A stretch of DNA of 64,000 nt, taken from NCBI RefSeq assembly GCF_003544855.1, contig NZ_CP032101.1, positions 682,001 to 746,000 of the forward strand, given 5' to 3'. This document shows, piece by piece, positions 18,188 to 26,949 of the stretch (within the stretch, counting starts at the first letter, position 1; every line of letters begins with the position of its first letter). The DNA comes from Malaciobacter marinus. Its GTDB lineage: Bacteria; Campylobacterota; Campylobacteria; Campylobacterales; Arcobacteraceae. Made by a program: the position numbers and the translations under genes. The notes under the pieces are model-generated. The model saw only the letters and a list, made by a program, of their open reading frames with translations, was not told the origin of the DNA and did not search any database.

Positions 18188-19349
18188 AAATACGCTTCTA
18201 GGTTTTGCTTTTGCCATGCTTACAGCTAGTAGTTTAGCTTTTGCTAAAAGTGATATTGCTGTTGATGGAGGGAAAATTTATCCTACAAAAGATGGAAAAT
18301 ATACTCTTTATCATCAAAATTCACAAGATATAAAAAATTTTGATTTTGGAAGAAAAGCAACAAAAGATGAGATAAAAGCTTGGAATGTGGATGTTATGCC
18401 AGATGGAACAGGACTTCCAAAGTATGATACAAAAAGTGGAAAACCTGTATTAGATGAAGATGGAAATCCTAAAGTTGCACAAGGTAGTGTAGAGTGGGGT
18501 GAAGAAGTTTATGATGATAAATGTGCAAGTTGTCATGGAGAGTTTGGAGCAGGAGGTAAAGGTTATCCTACTTTAGCAGGTGGTTCTAAAGACTCTTTAA
18601 AACTGCAAAGATTAAATCCAGCACATATGAATCCAAATCCACAAGGACCTTTTAAAACTATTGGTTCTTATTGGCCATATGCAAGTACTCTTTTTTGGTA
18701 TGTTCAAGACTCTATGCCTTATACAAATCCAAAAAGTTTATCAAATAGTGAAACATATGCACTAGTAGCATATTTATTATCTGTAAATGGAATAAAAATA
18801 GATGGTAAAGAGCTTGATTATGAATTTGTTTTAAATAAAGATAACTTTTCAAAAATAAAAATGCCAAATGAAGATGGTTTTTATCCTAAAGTTGATACTC
18901 CTAAAAACCCTAAACAAGGCGTGGAAAATATGAGAGAATTCTTTATAAATGCAAAAGCTTATGGTCTTGGAAAAAGATGTATGAGTGATTGTATTAAAGA
19001 AGATGTAAGCAATCTTGTTATGAAAGTTAAAAATGATTTATCACAAGATGCAAATCAAGTTTTATCAACAAAAAGAGATTTACCAAAAACAAAAGATAAT
19101 CAAACTTCAAGTATAGGAAAAACAATTTATGAGTCTAAATGTGCAGTTTGTCATGGAAATGATGCTATTGGAGCACCTGTTTTAGGCGATAAAGAAGAGT
19201 GGGAAGATGTTTTACAAAAAGGTATAAAAACAGTTTATAACAATGCTTTAAATGGAATAAATGCAATGCCACCAAAAGGTGGACATATGGATATTTCAGA
19301 TGAAGATATTAAAAAAACAGTTGATTATATGATTGAGTTAAGTAAATAA
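18156..19349 (+). CDS. soxD: sulfane dehydrogenase subunit SoxD (dihaem cytochrome c)
   Basis: A 397-residue exported cytochrome with a signal peptide (residues 1-30, ending AFA) and two haem sites: CASCH at 123-127 and CAVCH at 329-333, with a probable Met ligand in INAMPPKGG. It accepts electrons from SoxC and passes them to the respiratory chain. The ATG at 18156, preceded by GGGGAG, lies inside the 3' end of soxC, indicating coupled translation that should keep the subunits in balance. Confidence 0.93.
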   Translation: MYKLENIKNHKNTLLGFAFAMLTASSLAFAKSDIAVDGGKIYPTKDGKYTLYHQNSQDIKNFDFGRKATKDEIKAWNVDVMPDGTGLPKYDTKSGKPVLDEDGNPKVAQGSVEWGEEVYDDKCASCHGEFGAGGKGYPTLAGGSKDSLKLQRLNPAHMNPNPQGPFKTIGSYWPYASTLFWYVQDSMPYTNPKSLSNSETYALVAYLLSVNGIKIDGKELDYEFVLNKDNFSKIKMPNEDGFYPKVDTPKNPKQGVENMREFFINAKAYGLGKRCMSDCIKEDVSNLVMKVKNDLSQDANQVLSTKRDLPKTKDNQTSSIGKTIYESKCAVCHGNDAIGAPVLGDKEEWEDVLQKGIKTVYNNALNGINAMPPKGGHMDISDEDIKKTVDYMIELSK

Positions 19350-19364
19350 GAAAGGAGAGGTATT

Positions 19365-19718
19365 ATGAAATTAAGTAAAAGTTTATTTCTTGCATTAGTT
19401 GCATTTACAGTTTTTTCTGTAAACGGTTTTGCTTCTAATAGTGAGCTAATAAAAGAGGGAGAAAAGATTTTTAATACAAAAGATCTTGGTAATTGCTTAG
19501 CATGTCATGCTGTAAATGAAAAAGAGGTTAATGGTCCAGGAACAATGGGACCAAAGCTTCAATATTTATCAGCATGGCCAGAAGATGCGTTGTATCAGAA
19601 AATCTATAATCCTTATACAACAAATCCTATTTCTGCAATGCCTGCATTTGGTAAAAATGGTTGGTTAAGCCATGAACAAATACAAGCATTAGTTGCATAT
19701 TTAAAAACAATAAATTAA
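19365..19718 (+). CDS. soxX: SoxX cytochrome c subunit
   Basis: A 117-residue exported monohaem cytochrome: signal peptide about 1-23 (NGFA), haem site CLACH at 44-48, and Met ligand in SAMPAFG near residue 91. With SoxA it forms the enzyme that joins thiosulfate to the SoxY cysteine. AAAGGAGAGG provides a strong ribosome site. It lies 15 bases after soxD. Confidence 0.94.
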   Translation: MKLSKSLFLALVAFTVFSVNGFASNSELIKEGEKIFNTKDLGNCLACHAVNEKEVNGPGTMGPKLQYLSAWPEDALYQKIYNPYTTNPISAMPAFGKNGWLSHEQIQALVAYLKTIN

Positions 19719-19728
19719 TAAAGGAAAA

Positions 19729-20184
19729 ATGATGTTAGAAAGAAGAAAATTTTTAGGACTTAGTGTATTGGCATTTGGTGTTGCTACTGCGCCAGTTAAT
19801 TTAAGTGCAGTAAACTTTAGAGAAACAAAACCAAATCTTTGGAAAGCAACAAAAGTTGATGATGCAATAAAAGAGCTATTTGGTACTACAACTGCAACAA
19901 AGGGAAAAATAAAACTTAAAGCTCCTGATATTGCAGAAAATGGTGCTGTTATTCCTGTATCTTTTGAAACAGATTTAAAAGCTTCAAAAATAGCAGTTTT
20001 TCAAGATGCAAATCCAGAAAGTGCTGTTGCTGTATTTGATATACCTGATAATGCAATTATTGATTATGGTATTAGAATTAAGATGGCTGAAACAGGAACA
20101 GTTACTGTAGTTGCACAAGAAAATGGAAAACTATATAAAGTTTCAAAACTAGTAAAAGTAACAATTGGTGGATGTGGTGGTTGA
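19729..20184 (+). CDS. soxY: SoxY sulfur-carrier subunit
   Basis: A 151-residue carrier protein ending in the invariant flexible arm GGCGG; Cys149 carries the covalently bound sulfur intermediates. The N-terminus has a Tat-type signal (ERRKFLGLSVLAFG), through which SoxZ can be exported as a partner. Two adjacent ATG codons are possible (19729 and 19732); AAGGA at 19721 suits the second slightly better. Confidence 0.95.
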   Translation: MMLERRKFLGLSVLAFGVATAPVNLSAVNFRETKPNLWKATKVDDAIKELFGTTTATKGKIKLKAPDIAENGAVIPVSFETDLKASKIAVFQDANPESAVAVFDIPDNAIIDYGIRIKMAETGTVTVVAQENGKLYKVSKLVKVTIGGCGG

Positions 20185-20236
20185 TTTTATTCAACTTTTA
20201 ATTAACAAATAATATCAATATGAAAAGGGATGTAAA

Positions 20237-20539
20237 ATGGCAAAAACAAGAATTAAAGCAAAAGAAAAAAAAGGTGTTGTAACTGTAAAAACTCTTTCAA
20301 AACACCCAATGTTAAGTTATGTAGAAGCGAAAAGAGCTAAAAAAGAAGTTAATTTTATTACACATTTTATGGCAGAAGCTAATGGAAAAGTAGTTTATGA
20401 AGTGTCAACTTCACAGTTTTTATCAAAAGACCCTTATATGAAGTTCAAATTCACAGGTGCAAAAAAAGGTGATGAAATTACTATTACGTGGGTTGATTTA
20501 AAAGGTAACAAAGACGTAAGTACAAAGAAAATTAGATAA
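20237..20539 (+). CDS. soxZ: SoxZ sulfur-carrier partner
   Basis: A 100-residue immunoglobulin-like protein without its own signal, exported with SoxY. Typical residues are HPMLSYVEAKRAKKEVNFITHFMAE-type opening strands and the end KGDEITITWVDLKGNK. It forms the SoxYZ dimer that presents sulfur to SoxXA, SoxB and SoxCD. AAAGGGATG precedes the ATG closely. Confidence 0.95.
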   Translation: MAKTRIKAKEKKGVVTVKTLSKHPMLSYVEAKRAKKEVNFITHFMAEANGKVVYEVSTSQFLSKDPYMKFKFTGAKKGDEITITWVDLKGNKDVSTKKIR

Positions 20540-20575
20540 ATACTTAAAAAAGTTTTTTTATAACAAGGAGAGGGC

Positions 20576-21490
20576 ATGTTAACTAGACTACTAAAAGCTA
20601 GTGTTTTAACATCATTTGCATTTTTTTCTTTAAATGCAACACAATTTGATGTACAAGCACAAAAAGACAAAAAAGAGTTAGTTAAGTATTTTGAAGCAAA
20701 ATTTCAAGATCCTTATAAGAACAAAAATACATTTTTTCCATATTCACCAGAAGAAGAGTTAAAAGATGGGTATGAGAAAGGATTAAAACATATGGATTTT
20801 GGTATAGGAAGTTATTCTTATGCCAAAGATGCAAAAGAACAATATGAAGCAATTAAAGAGTTTCCACCTTATGAAGATAAAATAGAAGATGGAGAAGAAC
20901 TTTATACTAAAGAGTTTGCAAATGGGAATTCTTTAAAAACTTGTTTTCCTGATCCAACTATTGGAGGCGATTATCCATATTTTGATACAAACAGAAAAGA
21001 AGTTATTTCTTTAACAACTGCAATAAATGAGTGTTTAGAATCAAATAATGAAAAAAAATGGAATGCAAAAAAAGGGAAAATGGCAACTTTTCAAGCATTT
21101 TTAGCATATTCAACTGCAGAAGCACAAAAGAAGATGAATATAAAAATCCCAACAAAAGAAGCACAAGAAGCTTATGAAAGAGGTAAAGAGTATTATTATA
21201 CTCAAAGAGGTTACTTGAAACTTTCATGTGCAACTTGCCATATTCAAGGTGCTGGACAAAGAGTTAGAAATGAAAAGCTTTCTCCTTTATTGGGACAAAT
21301 TACGCATTTTCCTGTTTATAGATTAAAATGGGGCGGTTTAGGGACACTTGAAAGAAGAATGTCAGGATGTGTAAAAGACCAAGGACAAGTACCACCTAAA
21401 AATGATAGTAAACAAATGCATGAATTACTATATTTTATGGCATATATGTCAAATGATATGCCAATAGATGGTCCAGATGTTAGAAAGTAA
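20576..21490 (+). CDS. soxA: SoxA cytochrome c subunit, monohaem form
   Basis: A 304-residue exported cytochrome. One haem site, CATCH, is at 218-222, and the catalytic cysteine that forms the persulfide is C265 in RRMSGCVKDQG. The N-terminal haem of dihaem SoxA proteins is missing: the region has single cysteines (LKTCFPDP and NECLE) but no CxxCH. SoxXA starts the cycle by oxidatively coupling thiosulfate to SoxY. AAGGAGAGGGC is a strong ribosome site. Confidence 0.94.
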   Translation: MLTRLLKASVLTSFAFFSLNATQFDVQAQKDKKELVKYFEAKFQDPYKNKNTFFPYSPEEELKDGYEKGLKHMDFGIGSYSYAKDAKEQYEAIKEFPPYEDKIEDGEELYTKEFANGNSLKTCFPDPTIGGDYPYFDTNRKEVISLTTAINECLESNNEKKWNAKKGKMATFQAFLAYSTAEAQKKMNIKIPTKEAQEAYERGKEYYYTQRGYLKLSCATCHIQGAGQRVRNEKLSPLLGQITHFPVYRLKWGGLGTLERRMSGCVKDQGQVPPKNDSKQMHELLYFMAYMSNDMPIDGPDVRK

Positions 21491-21502
21491 AAGGAGAAAA
21501 TC

Positions 21503-21946
21503 ATGAATAAGTTACTAAATATTTCACTTGTATCAATAATTACTATAGTTTTTGGTGCTTGTGCATCTTCATCTTCATCTTCTCCTAGTCTATCATCAGT
21601 AAAAGATATTGATGTAGAAAAGGTTTGTAGTGTTGAAAATAATGGTATAGAAAAAGTTATACAAACAGCAAAAAAGTATAATGAAATTGCAAAGAAGAAT
21701 GAATTGGAGTTTAGAAGACTGGGAGTTAATAATACAGATTTAATAATTTCAGTTGAGGAAGCCATTAAAACAGGTGCAAAAGAGGTTAATCCAAAAGATT
21801 TTAAAGGTAAAGCTTCTAAAACAAAACTTCCTGTTGAGTTTGGAGCAATTAGAGCTTGTAAATTTGCGATATCTGCATTGACACAAGCAAATGAAGCAAA
21901 AACAACTTGGAGATTAGCTGTTCCTGGTGATGGATATGAATATTAA
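21503..21946 (+). CDS. small lipoprotein in the soxK position (candidate SoxXA-binding protein)
   Basis: A 147-residue protein with a lipoprotein signal (lipobox FGAC, Cys20), then a serine-rich linker and a mainly helical domain. In green sulfur and other bacteria the gene between soxA and soxB often encodes SoxK, which binds and stimulates SoxXA. Position suggests the same role, but the sequence is longer than typical SoxK and I cannot confirm homology by eye. The region QANEAKTTWRLAV near the C-terminus is the only part that faintly recalls that family. Confidence 0.5.
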   Translation: MNKLLNISLVSIITIVFGACASSSSSSPSLSSVKDIDVEKVCSVENNGIEKVIQTAKKYNEIAKKNELEFRRLGVNNTDLIISVEEAIKTGAKEVNPKDFKGKASKTKLPVEFGAIRACKFAISALTQANEAKTTWRLAVPGDGYEY

Positions 21947-21962
21947 TTTGAAAGGGAAAAAT

Positions 21963-22613
21963 ATGAGTTTATTAAAAAAGATTTTAACAACATCAATGCT
22001 TACACTATTTTGTTTTTCATATAGTCAAGCAGAAAGTGATAACTATGTACCAATTGTACCAGGTGTTAAATCTGTTGAGATTACATTGAATAATGAAACA
22101 TTTACATTAAGTAGGGTCCAAGATAAAAAAAATAAGATAATTGATCTTTATTCATATACAAGTTTTGGTGTTCCTCAACCAATGATTTTAGCAAAAGGTG
22201 TTGAAACAATTGGAGAAATTGAGTTAATAGATTATATGAAAAAAGCACAAACTGATTCTAGTATTGCGATTATTGATACAAGAACTCCTGGATGGTATGT
22301 AAGATTAAGAATTCCTGGTGCTGTAAATGTTCCATATACAAATTTTAATTATAAAGATGATGCAATTGATATGATGGAAGATTATATGGGTGTTATAGTA
22401 AAAAGTGATGGAACATTGGATTTTTCAAAAGTAAAAACTGTTGTTCTTTATTGTAATGGTTATTGGTGTGGACAAACTCCAACTATGGTTAAGTATGCAA
22501 AGTATTCATTAATTAAAATTGGTTTCCCAGCTGAAAAAATAAAATACTACAGAGGTGGAATGCAAGCATGGACATCTTTAGGATTTACTGTTACAGGTGA
22601 TGCAGCAAAATAA
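21963..22613 (+). CDS. exported rhodanese-domain protein (SoxL-like)
   Basis: A 216-residue protein with a signal peptide (about 1-23) and a rhodanese domain at about 85-212 (IAIIDTRTPGWYVRLRIPGAVNVP; YYRGGMQAWTSLGF). The active loop is CNGYWCGQT, giving catalytic Cys164 and a second Cys169. It may transfer sulfane sulfur from the Sox carrier. The ATG at 21963 with AAAGGGA upstream is preferred over in-frame starts from 21927, which would overlap the previous gene and spoil the signal peptide. Confidence 0.8.
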   Translation: MSLLKKILTTSMLTLFCFSYSQAESDNYVPIVPGVKSVEITLNNETFTLSRVQDKKNKIIDLYSYTSFGVPQPMILAKGVETIGEIELIDYMKKAQTDSSIAIIDTRTPGWYVRLRIPGAVNVPYTNFNYKDDAIDMMEDYMGVIVKSDGTLDFSKVKTVVLYCNGYWCGQTPTMVKYAKYSLIKIGFPAEKIKYYRGGMQAWTSLGFTVTGDAAK

Positions 22614-22625
22614 AAGGATAGTTTA

Positions 22626-24401
22626 ATGAGTAAGTTTAGCAGAAGAGAGTTTATTTATATGATGGCAATGCTTGGAGCATCTCCAATTTTTGCCAACTCT
22701 CATACAAGAATGACAAATACAGGTAATTTAGAAGATTATTATAAATTAAAGCCATTTGGAAATGCAAGGCTTATGCATATGACTGATTCTCATGCACAAC
22801 TTTTGCCTGTATATTTTAGAGAGCCAAGTGTAAACTTGGGATTTTATGATAACTATGGTAAACCTCCTCATATTGTAGGAGAAAAGCTTTTAGATTATTA
22901 TGGAATTAAAGGAAATAAAAGGCTTGAGTATGCTTATTCTTGTGTAAACTTTGAAAAGTATGCAAAAGCAATTGGAAGAACAGGTGGTTATGCACAAATT
23001 AAAACTGTTGTGGATTTTTTGAAAAATAGTTTTGGGGAAGAAAAAACTCTTTTACTTGATGGTGGGGATACTTGGCAAGGAAGTGCAACTGCATTGTGGA
23101 CAAGGGGTAAAGACATGGTAGGAGCTATGAATTTACTTGGTGTTGATATTGCTGTTGGGCATTGGGAATTTACTTATAAAGCACAAGAAGTACTTGATAA
23201 TGTAAAAGATTTAGATGCTGAGTTCTTAGCTCAAAATGTAAAGGTTAAAGAGGCTGCATTATTTGAAGAAACAGAAATAGCAATGCAAGCTTATGATGAA
23301 GATTCTGGACATGCTTTTAAACCATATACTATTAAAAAAATGGGTAATGCAAGAGTTGCTATTATTGGACAAGCCTTTCCTTATACAACTATTGCAAATC
23401 CTCAAAGATTTATCCCTGATTGGAGTTTTTCAATCAATGATGGGGGAATGCAAGAGCTTGTAAATGAAATAAAAGAGAATGAAAAACCAGATGCTGTAAT
23501 TGTTCTTTCTCATAATGGCTTTGATACTGATAAAAAGTTAGCAAATGTGGTTACTGGAATTGATTTTATTATGGGTGGACATACTCATGATGGTGTTCCA
23601 GAAGCAGTTCCTATTAAAAATGCAAATGGTGTTACATATGTTTGTAATGCAGGTTCAAATGGTAAGTTTTTAAATGTATTAGATTTAGATATTCAAAATG
23701 GGAAAATTAAAGACTTCAAATTTACTCTTCTTCCAATATTTTCTGATTTAATAAAAGAAGATAAAAAGATGAAAGAGTATATTAAAAGTGTAAGAAAGCC
23801 ATATTTAGAAGATTTAAATAGACAAATTGCAACAACTGATATAACTTTATTTAGAAGGGGTAATTTTAATGGTTCATGGGATCAAATAATCTGTGATTCT
23901 TTACTTGAAGTTAAGCAAGCACAAATCTCTTTATCTCCTGGATTTAGATGGGGAACATCTGTGTTACCTGGACAAGTTATAACTTTTGATGATTTGATGA
24001 CACAAACAGCTATGACATATCCTGAAACATATGCAAGAGATATGAAAGGTAGTGATATAAAGTTAATACTTGAAGATGTAGCTGATAATCTATTTAATGA
24101 AGATCCATTTTATCAACAAGGTGGGGATATGGTAAGAACAGGTGGAATTTCTTATAAAATCAATCCAACTGCTAAAATTGGTAATAGAATTTCATCTATT
24201 ACGCTTACAAGTACAGGTGAAAAAATAGAAGCAAATAAATCATACAAGGTTGCAGGTTGGTCAACTGTTGGATCAAAATCTGAGGGTGAACCAATTTGGA
24301 AAACTGTTGAAGTTTATTTGAAAAATATAAAACATATTGGAAAACTAAATGTTGATACACCTGATATTGTCGGTGTAAAAGGTAATCCAGGAATTGTTTA
24401 A
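22626..24401 (+). CDS. soxB: thiosulfohydrolase SoxB
   Basis: A 591-residue dimanganese enzyme of the 5'-nucleotidase fold that releases sulfate from SoxY-bound intermediates. A Tat signal (SRREFIYMMAMLG) is at the N-terminus. Metal-binding motifs are seen in order: MTDSHAQLLP (about 52-61), DGGDTWQGS (about 141-149), VGHWEFTY, LSHNGFDTD and GGHTHDGVPE. It closes the sox operon and is followed by a perfect palindromic terminator. Confidence 0.95.
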   Translation: MSKFSRREFIYMMAMLGASPIFANSHTRMTNTGNLEDYYKLKPFGNARLMHMTDSHAQLLPVYFREPSVNLGFYDNYGKPPHIVGEKLLDYYGIKGNKRLEYAYSCVNFEKYAKAIGRTGGYAQIKTVVDFLKNSFGEEKTLLLDGGDTWQGSATALWTRGKDMVGAMNLLGVDIAVGHWEFTYKAQEVLDNVKDLDAEFLAQNVKVKEAALFEETEIAMQAYDEDSGHAFKPYTIKKMGNARVAIIGQAFPYTTIANPQRFIPDWSFSINDGGMQELVNEIKENEKPDAVIVLSHNGFDTDKKLANVVTGIDFIMGGHTHDGVPEAVPIKNANGVTYVCNAGSNGKFLNVLDLDIQNGKIKDFKFTLLPIFSDLIKEDKKMKEYIKSVRKPYLEDLNRQIATTDITLFRRGNFNGSWDQIICDSLLEVKQAQISLSPGFRWGTSVLPGQVITFDDLMTQTAMTYPETYARDMKGSDIKLILEDVADNLFNEDPFYQQGGDMVRTGGISYKINPTAKIGNRISSITLTSTGEKIEANKSYKVAGWSTVGSKSEGEPIWKTVEVYLKNIKHIGKLNVDTPDIVGVKGNPGIV

Positions 24402-24404
24402 AGC

Positions 24405-24436
24405 AAAAAGTATAAAGAAATTTCTTTATACTTTTT
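24405..24436. terminator. perfectly palindromic terminator after soxB
   Basis: AAAAAGTATAAAGAAA is followed directly by its exact reverse complement, making a 32-base palindrome four bases past the soxB stop and ending in a T-run. It can work in either direction. Confidence 0.8.
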
Positions 24437-24478
24437 CAAATTTATAAGGTTTTATAAAAGATTTTATAAATTTGAAAA
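24433..24478 (+). promoter_or_regulatory. second long hairpin before the cytochrome-thioredoxin gene
   Basis: TTTTCAAATTTATAA (24433-24447) pairs perfectly with TTATAAATTTGAAAA (24464-24478) around a 16-base loop. The 3' arm ends right beside the ribosome site AAGGGG, so the structure could affect read-through from sox or translation of the next gene. Confidence 0.5.
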
Positions 24479-24487
24479 GGGGTAAAA

Positions 24488-25279
24488 ATGAGAAAAGTAG
24501 TTTTTTTTATTTTATTTGTAAACCTATTTTTATTTGCTTCTTATGAAGAGGGTAAAAAGGTTTTTGAAAATAAGTGTTCTTCATGTCATCAACAGTTTAT
24601 TGAAATAAAAAAAATAAAAGAGAATTTCTTTGAAAAAGATAATAAACTTTTAAATTTGAAAGCTCCAACTGCAAATATGCTAGCATATGCGATTATGGAT
24701 AGTCCCAAAAAGATTGGAGATCCAAATGATAGTGAAATGAGAGAAATAGAAATTGAAGAGTATTTAAAATCATATTTAATAAAGCCAGATAAGTTTAATA
24801 GTATTTGTGATGAACATATTTTGAAATATTATGATGTAAAGCCTAGTATGAAAGGAGAGTTAAGTGATGATGAGTATGTAAACTTAGCAATCTTTTTTAT
24901 GCAATATAGCAAACATAATAAAAGTAAAAAGACAATTAAGGTAAATAGTAATTTTGATGAAGATGAGATTGTATTAAAAGCGCAACAAAATAATAAACTT
25001 ATTTTAGTTTATGCAACTTCAAAAAGCTGTTATTATTGTAAAAAAATGGACAGAGAAGTTTTTAGTGATACAAAGGTTCAAAAAAGTTTAAATAGTAACT
25101 ATATTCTACTTGAAGTTGATGTAGATAACAAAGCTTTGCCTTTTAATCTTAGAAAGTATTATAAAAGAGTGACTCCTAGTTTCTTTGTTTTAAATAGTAA
25201 TGCAAACTTATTAAAAACATATGTTGGAAGTTGGAGTAAAAAAGATTTTTTAGATATTTTAAAAGAGAATATAAAATGA
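24488..25279 (+). CDS. exported cytochrome c / thioredoxin fusion protein
   Basis: A 263-residue protein with a signal peptide (1-18) and two redox parts. The first holds a haem site CSSCH at 30-34 and a helix pattern like a class I cytochrome (to about 135). The second is a thioredoxin fold with CYYC at 181-184 and a cis-proline in RVTPSF near 230. Sox clusters often carry a thioredoxin (SoxW) that keeps the carrier cysteine reduced. Here the thioredoxin is joined to a haem domain, which is unusual. It overlaps the MOSC gene by four bases. Confidence 0.75.
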   Translation: MRKVVFFILFVNLFLFASYEEGKKVFENKCSSCHQQFIEIKKIKENFFEKDNKLLNLKAPTANMLAYAIMDSPKKIGDPNDSEMREIEIEEYLKSYLIKPDKFNSICDEHILKYYDVKPSMKGELSDDEYVNLAIFFMQYSKHNKSKKTIKVNSNFDEDEIVLKAQQNNKLILVYATSKSCYYCKKMDREVFSDTKVQKSLNSNYILLEVDVDNKALPFNLRKYYKRVTPSFFVLNSNANLLKTYVGSWSKKDFLDILKENIK

Positions 25280-25722
25280 TAAGTTTAGGAAAAGTATTAG
25301 GCACATTTAGTGCTAAAAAAGATTTACAAAGTTCACCAAGACCACAAGTAAAAAGATTAAATCTTATTACAGGATATGGAATAGCTTTTGATAAGTTTGC
25401 AGGAAAAGATCTTAATAAATCTGTAATGATTGTAGGAATAAAAGCTTATGAGATAGCTAAAGAGAATAATATTGATTTAGTTTATGGAAGTTTGGGTGAA
25501 AATATTCTTTTAGATTTTGATCCACATGAGTTTAAAGTAGGAGATATATTTTATATAAATAATTGTGCAATACAAATAACTGAAAGTTGTACTGTTTGTA
25601 AGCATTTAAGTAAGTTTGATAATAAGTTGCCAAAGCTTTTAAAAAATAATAGAGGCTTGTATTGCAAAATAATAAGTGATGGTGAAATAACAGAGCAAAT
25701 GCAAGTAAAAATCAAAGGATAA
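25276..25722 (+). CDS. MOSC domain protein
   Basis: A 148-residue stand-alone MOSC domain. The key cysteine lies in TESCTVCKHLSKF (about residues 110-122), with a second Cys close by, and the fold signature GSLGENILLDFDPHEFKVGD at about 75-94. MOSC domains bind sulfur or the molybdenum cofactor and carry out sulfur transfer or Moco-dependent reduction. Placement after the sox genes, which include the molybdoenzyme SoxC, suggests a role in sulfur or cofactor handling, by inference only. Confidence 0.75.
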   Translation: MISLGKVLGTFSAKKDLQSSPRPQVKRLNLITGYGIAFDKFAGKDLNKSVMIVGIKAYEIAKENNIDLVYGSLGENILLDFDPHEFKVGDIFYINNCAIQITESCTVCKHLSKFDNKLPKLLKNNRGLYCKIISDGEITEQMQVKIKG

Positions 25723-25725
25723 ATT

Positions 25726-26160
25726 ATGAGAATGTTGGTTTTAGTTTTATTAATAAGTATAGTTTGTTTTGCAAGGGATTTTTCAAATCCTAAACCTAGT
25801 TTTGATGAACCAAGAAAAGTTGTGTACTCTTTGCATGTAGGTGATTTAGAAACAATAAATCATACCTTGAGTTCTATGTATAATATACTAAAAGAGTATC
25901 CAAGTGAGAGTTTAAAAATTGTAGTTGTTGCATATGGAAAAGGTGTAAAATCTTTAAAAAAAGATTTTGATAAAGCAACTCTTACAAGAATTAAGTCTTT
26001 AATGCAATATGATATTGAGTTTATAGTTTGTAAAAATACAATGGAAACTATGAATTGGAAAGAAAAAGATTTTATAAATGGAGTTGATTTTACTCAAGCA
26101 GGTATTGTTGAGGTAATTGAAAGACAAGTTGATGGATATATAGGAATTACAGCTTATTAA
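25726..26160 (+). CDS. exported DsrE/DsrF-like protein
   Basis: A 144-residue protein with an N-terminal signal (about 1-17) followed by a DsrE-like alpha/beta fold: KVVYSLHVGDLETINHTLSSMYN, then LKIVVVAYGKGVKSL and IEFIVCKNTM. The single mature cysteine (about residue 105) is at the position where sulfur-accepting DsrE-type proteins have theirs. It could bind sulfur released in the periplasm. Gene context supports a sulfur role; activity is not shown. Confidence 0.7.
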   Translation: MRMLVLVLLISIVCFARDFSNPKPSFDEPRKVVYSLHVGDLETINHTLSSMYNILKEYPSESLKIVVVAYGKGVKSLKKDFDKATLTRIKSLMQYDIEFIVCKNTMETMNWKEKDFINGVDFTQAGIVEVIERQVDGYIGITAY

Positions 26161-26171
26161 AAGGAGAACAA

Positions 26172-26945
26172 ATGTTTATAAAAAAACTTATTTTTACTAT
26201 ATTTGTAGCAAGTGGATTATTAAATGCTTCTACTGTTACAAAAGAAGCGTGTGAGAAAAAAGGAGAAAGTTACATTTTTGCTGGTGGTGAGTGTATAAAC
26301 TTTAAAAAGTATAATGGAGAAACAAAAGGTAAGTTAAATATAGTTGTTCATGGTAAATGGGATGAAAATACCAACACATTAGGAAGATATGCTCCTTTTG
26401 CTGAAAATTTATCTTTTGAAACAGATATAAATACGGTTGCTATTGCACTTCCTGGATACTCTAACTCTTCAACAAATAATATAAAATCACTTTCAAGTGG
26501 TGATAATCTTGCTTTTACTAAAGAGTATGTTGAGTTATTGTCTTCATTGGTTTCACAACTAAAAACAAAATACAATGCAAATATAGTAACTTATATAGGA
26601 CATAGTGCAGGTTGTACAATGGGAATAAATCTAGTTGGAGAAAAACCTTTTTTAATCAATAATCTACTTTGTGCTGGTGGAAGTTATAAACTTGATAAAA
26701 AAAATAAATCTGAAGATAAAATCTCTGCTATGGATGTTATTGATAATATTGATAGACGAACAAAAATTGCTTTAGTTTATGGAAGTGAAGATAAAATATC
26801 AACTCCAAAACAGACAAAAGATTTTTATGAGTTTGCTAAAAAAGAGGGTTTAGATGTAAAACTTGTAGAAGCAACTGGTTCACAACATTTGGATTTAGAT
26901 ATGACAGAAGCTTCAGTAAATGCAATAGTTGAATTAGTTGAGTAG
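26172..26945 (+). CDS. exported alpha/beta hydrolase
   Basis: A 257-residue protein with a signal peptide (1-20) and an alpha/beta hydrolase core. The nucleophile elbow is GHSAG (Ser145); an acidic residue in YGSEDKIST (about 209-217) and His in GSQHLDLD (about 243) complete a plausible triad. Two cysteines early in the mature protein could pair. The substrate is unknown. It follows the DsrE-like gene by 11 bases with AAAGGAG as ribosome site. Confidence 0.72.
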   Translation: MFIKKLIFTIFVASGLLNASTVTKEACEKKGESYIFAGGECINFKKYNGETKGKLNIVVHGKWDENTNTLGRYAPFAENLSFETDINTVAIALPGYSNSSTNNIKSLSSGDNLAFTKEYVELLSSLVSQLKTKYNANIVTYIGHSAGCTMGINLVGEKPFLINNLLCAGGSYKLDKKNKSEDKISAMDVIDNIDRRTKIALVYGSEDKISTPKQTKDFYEFAKKEGLDVKLVEATGSQHLDLDMTEASVNAIVELVE

Positions 26946-26949
26946 TAAA

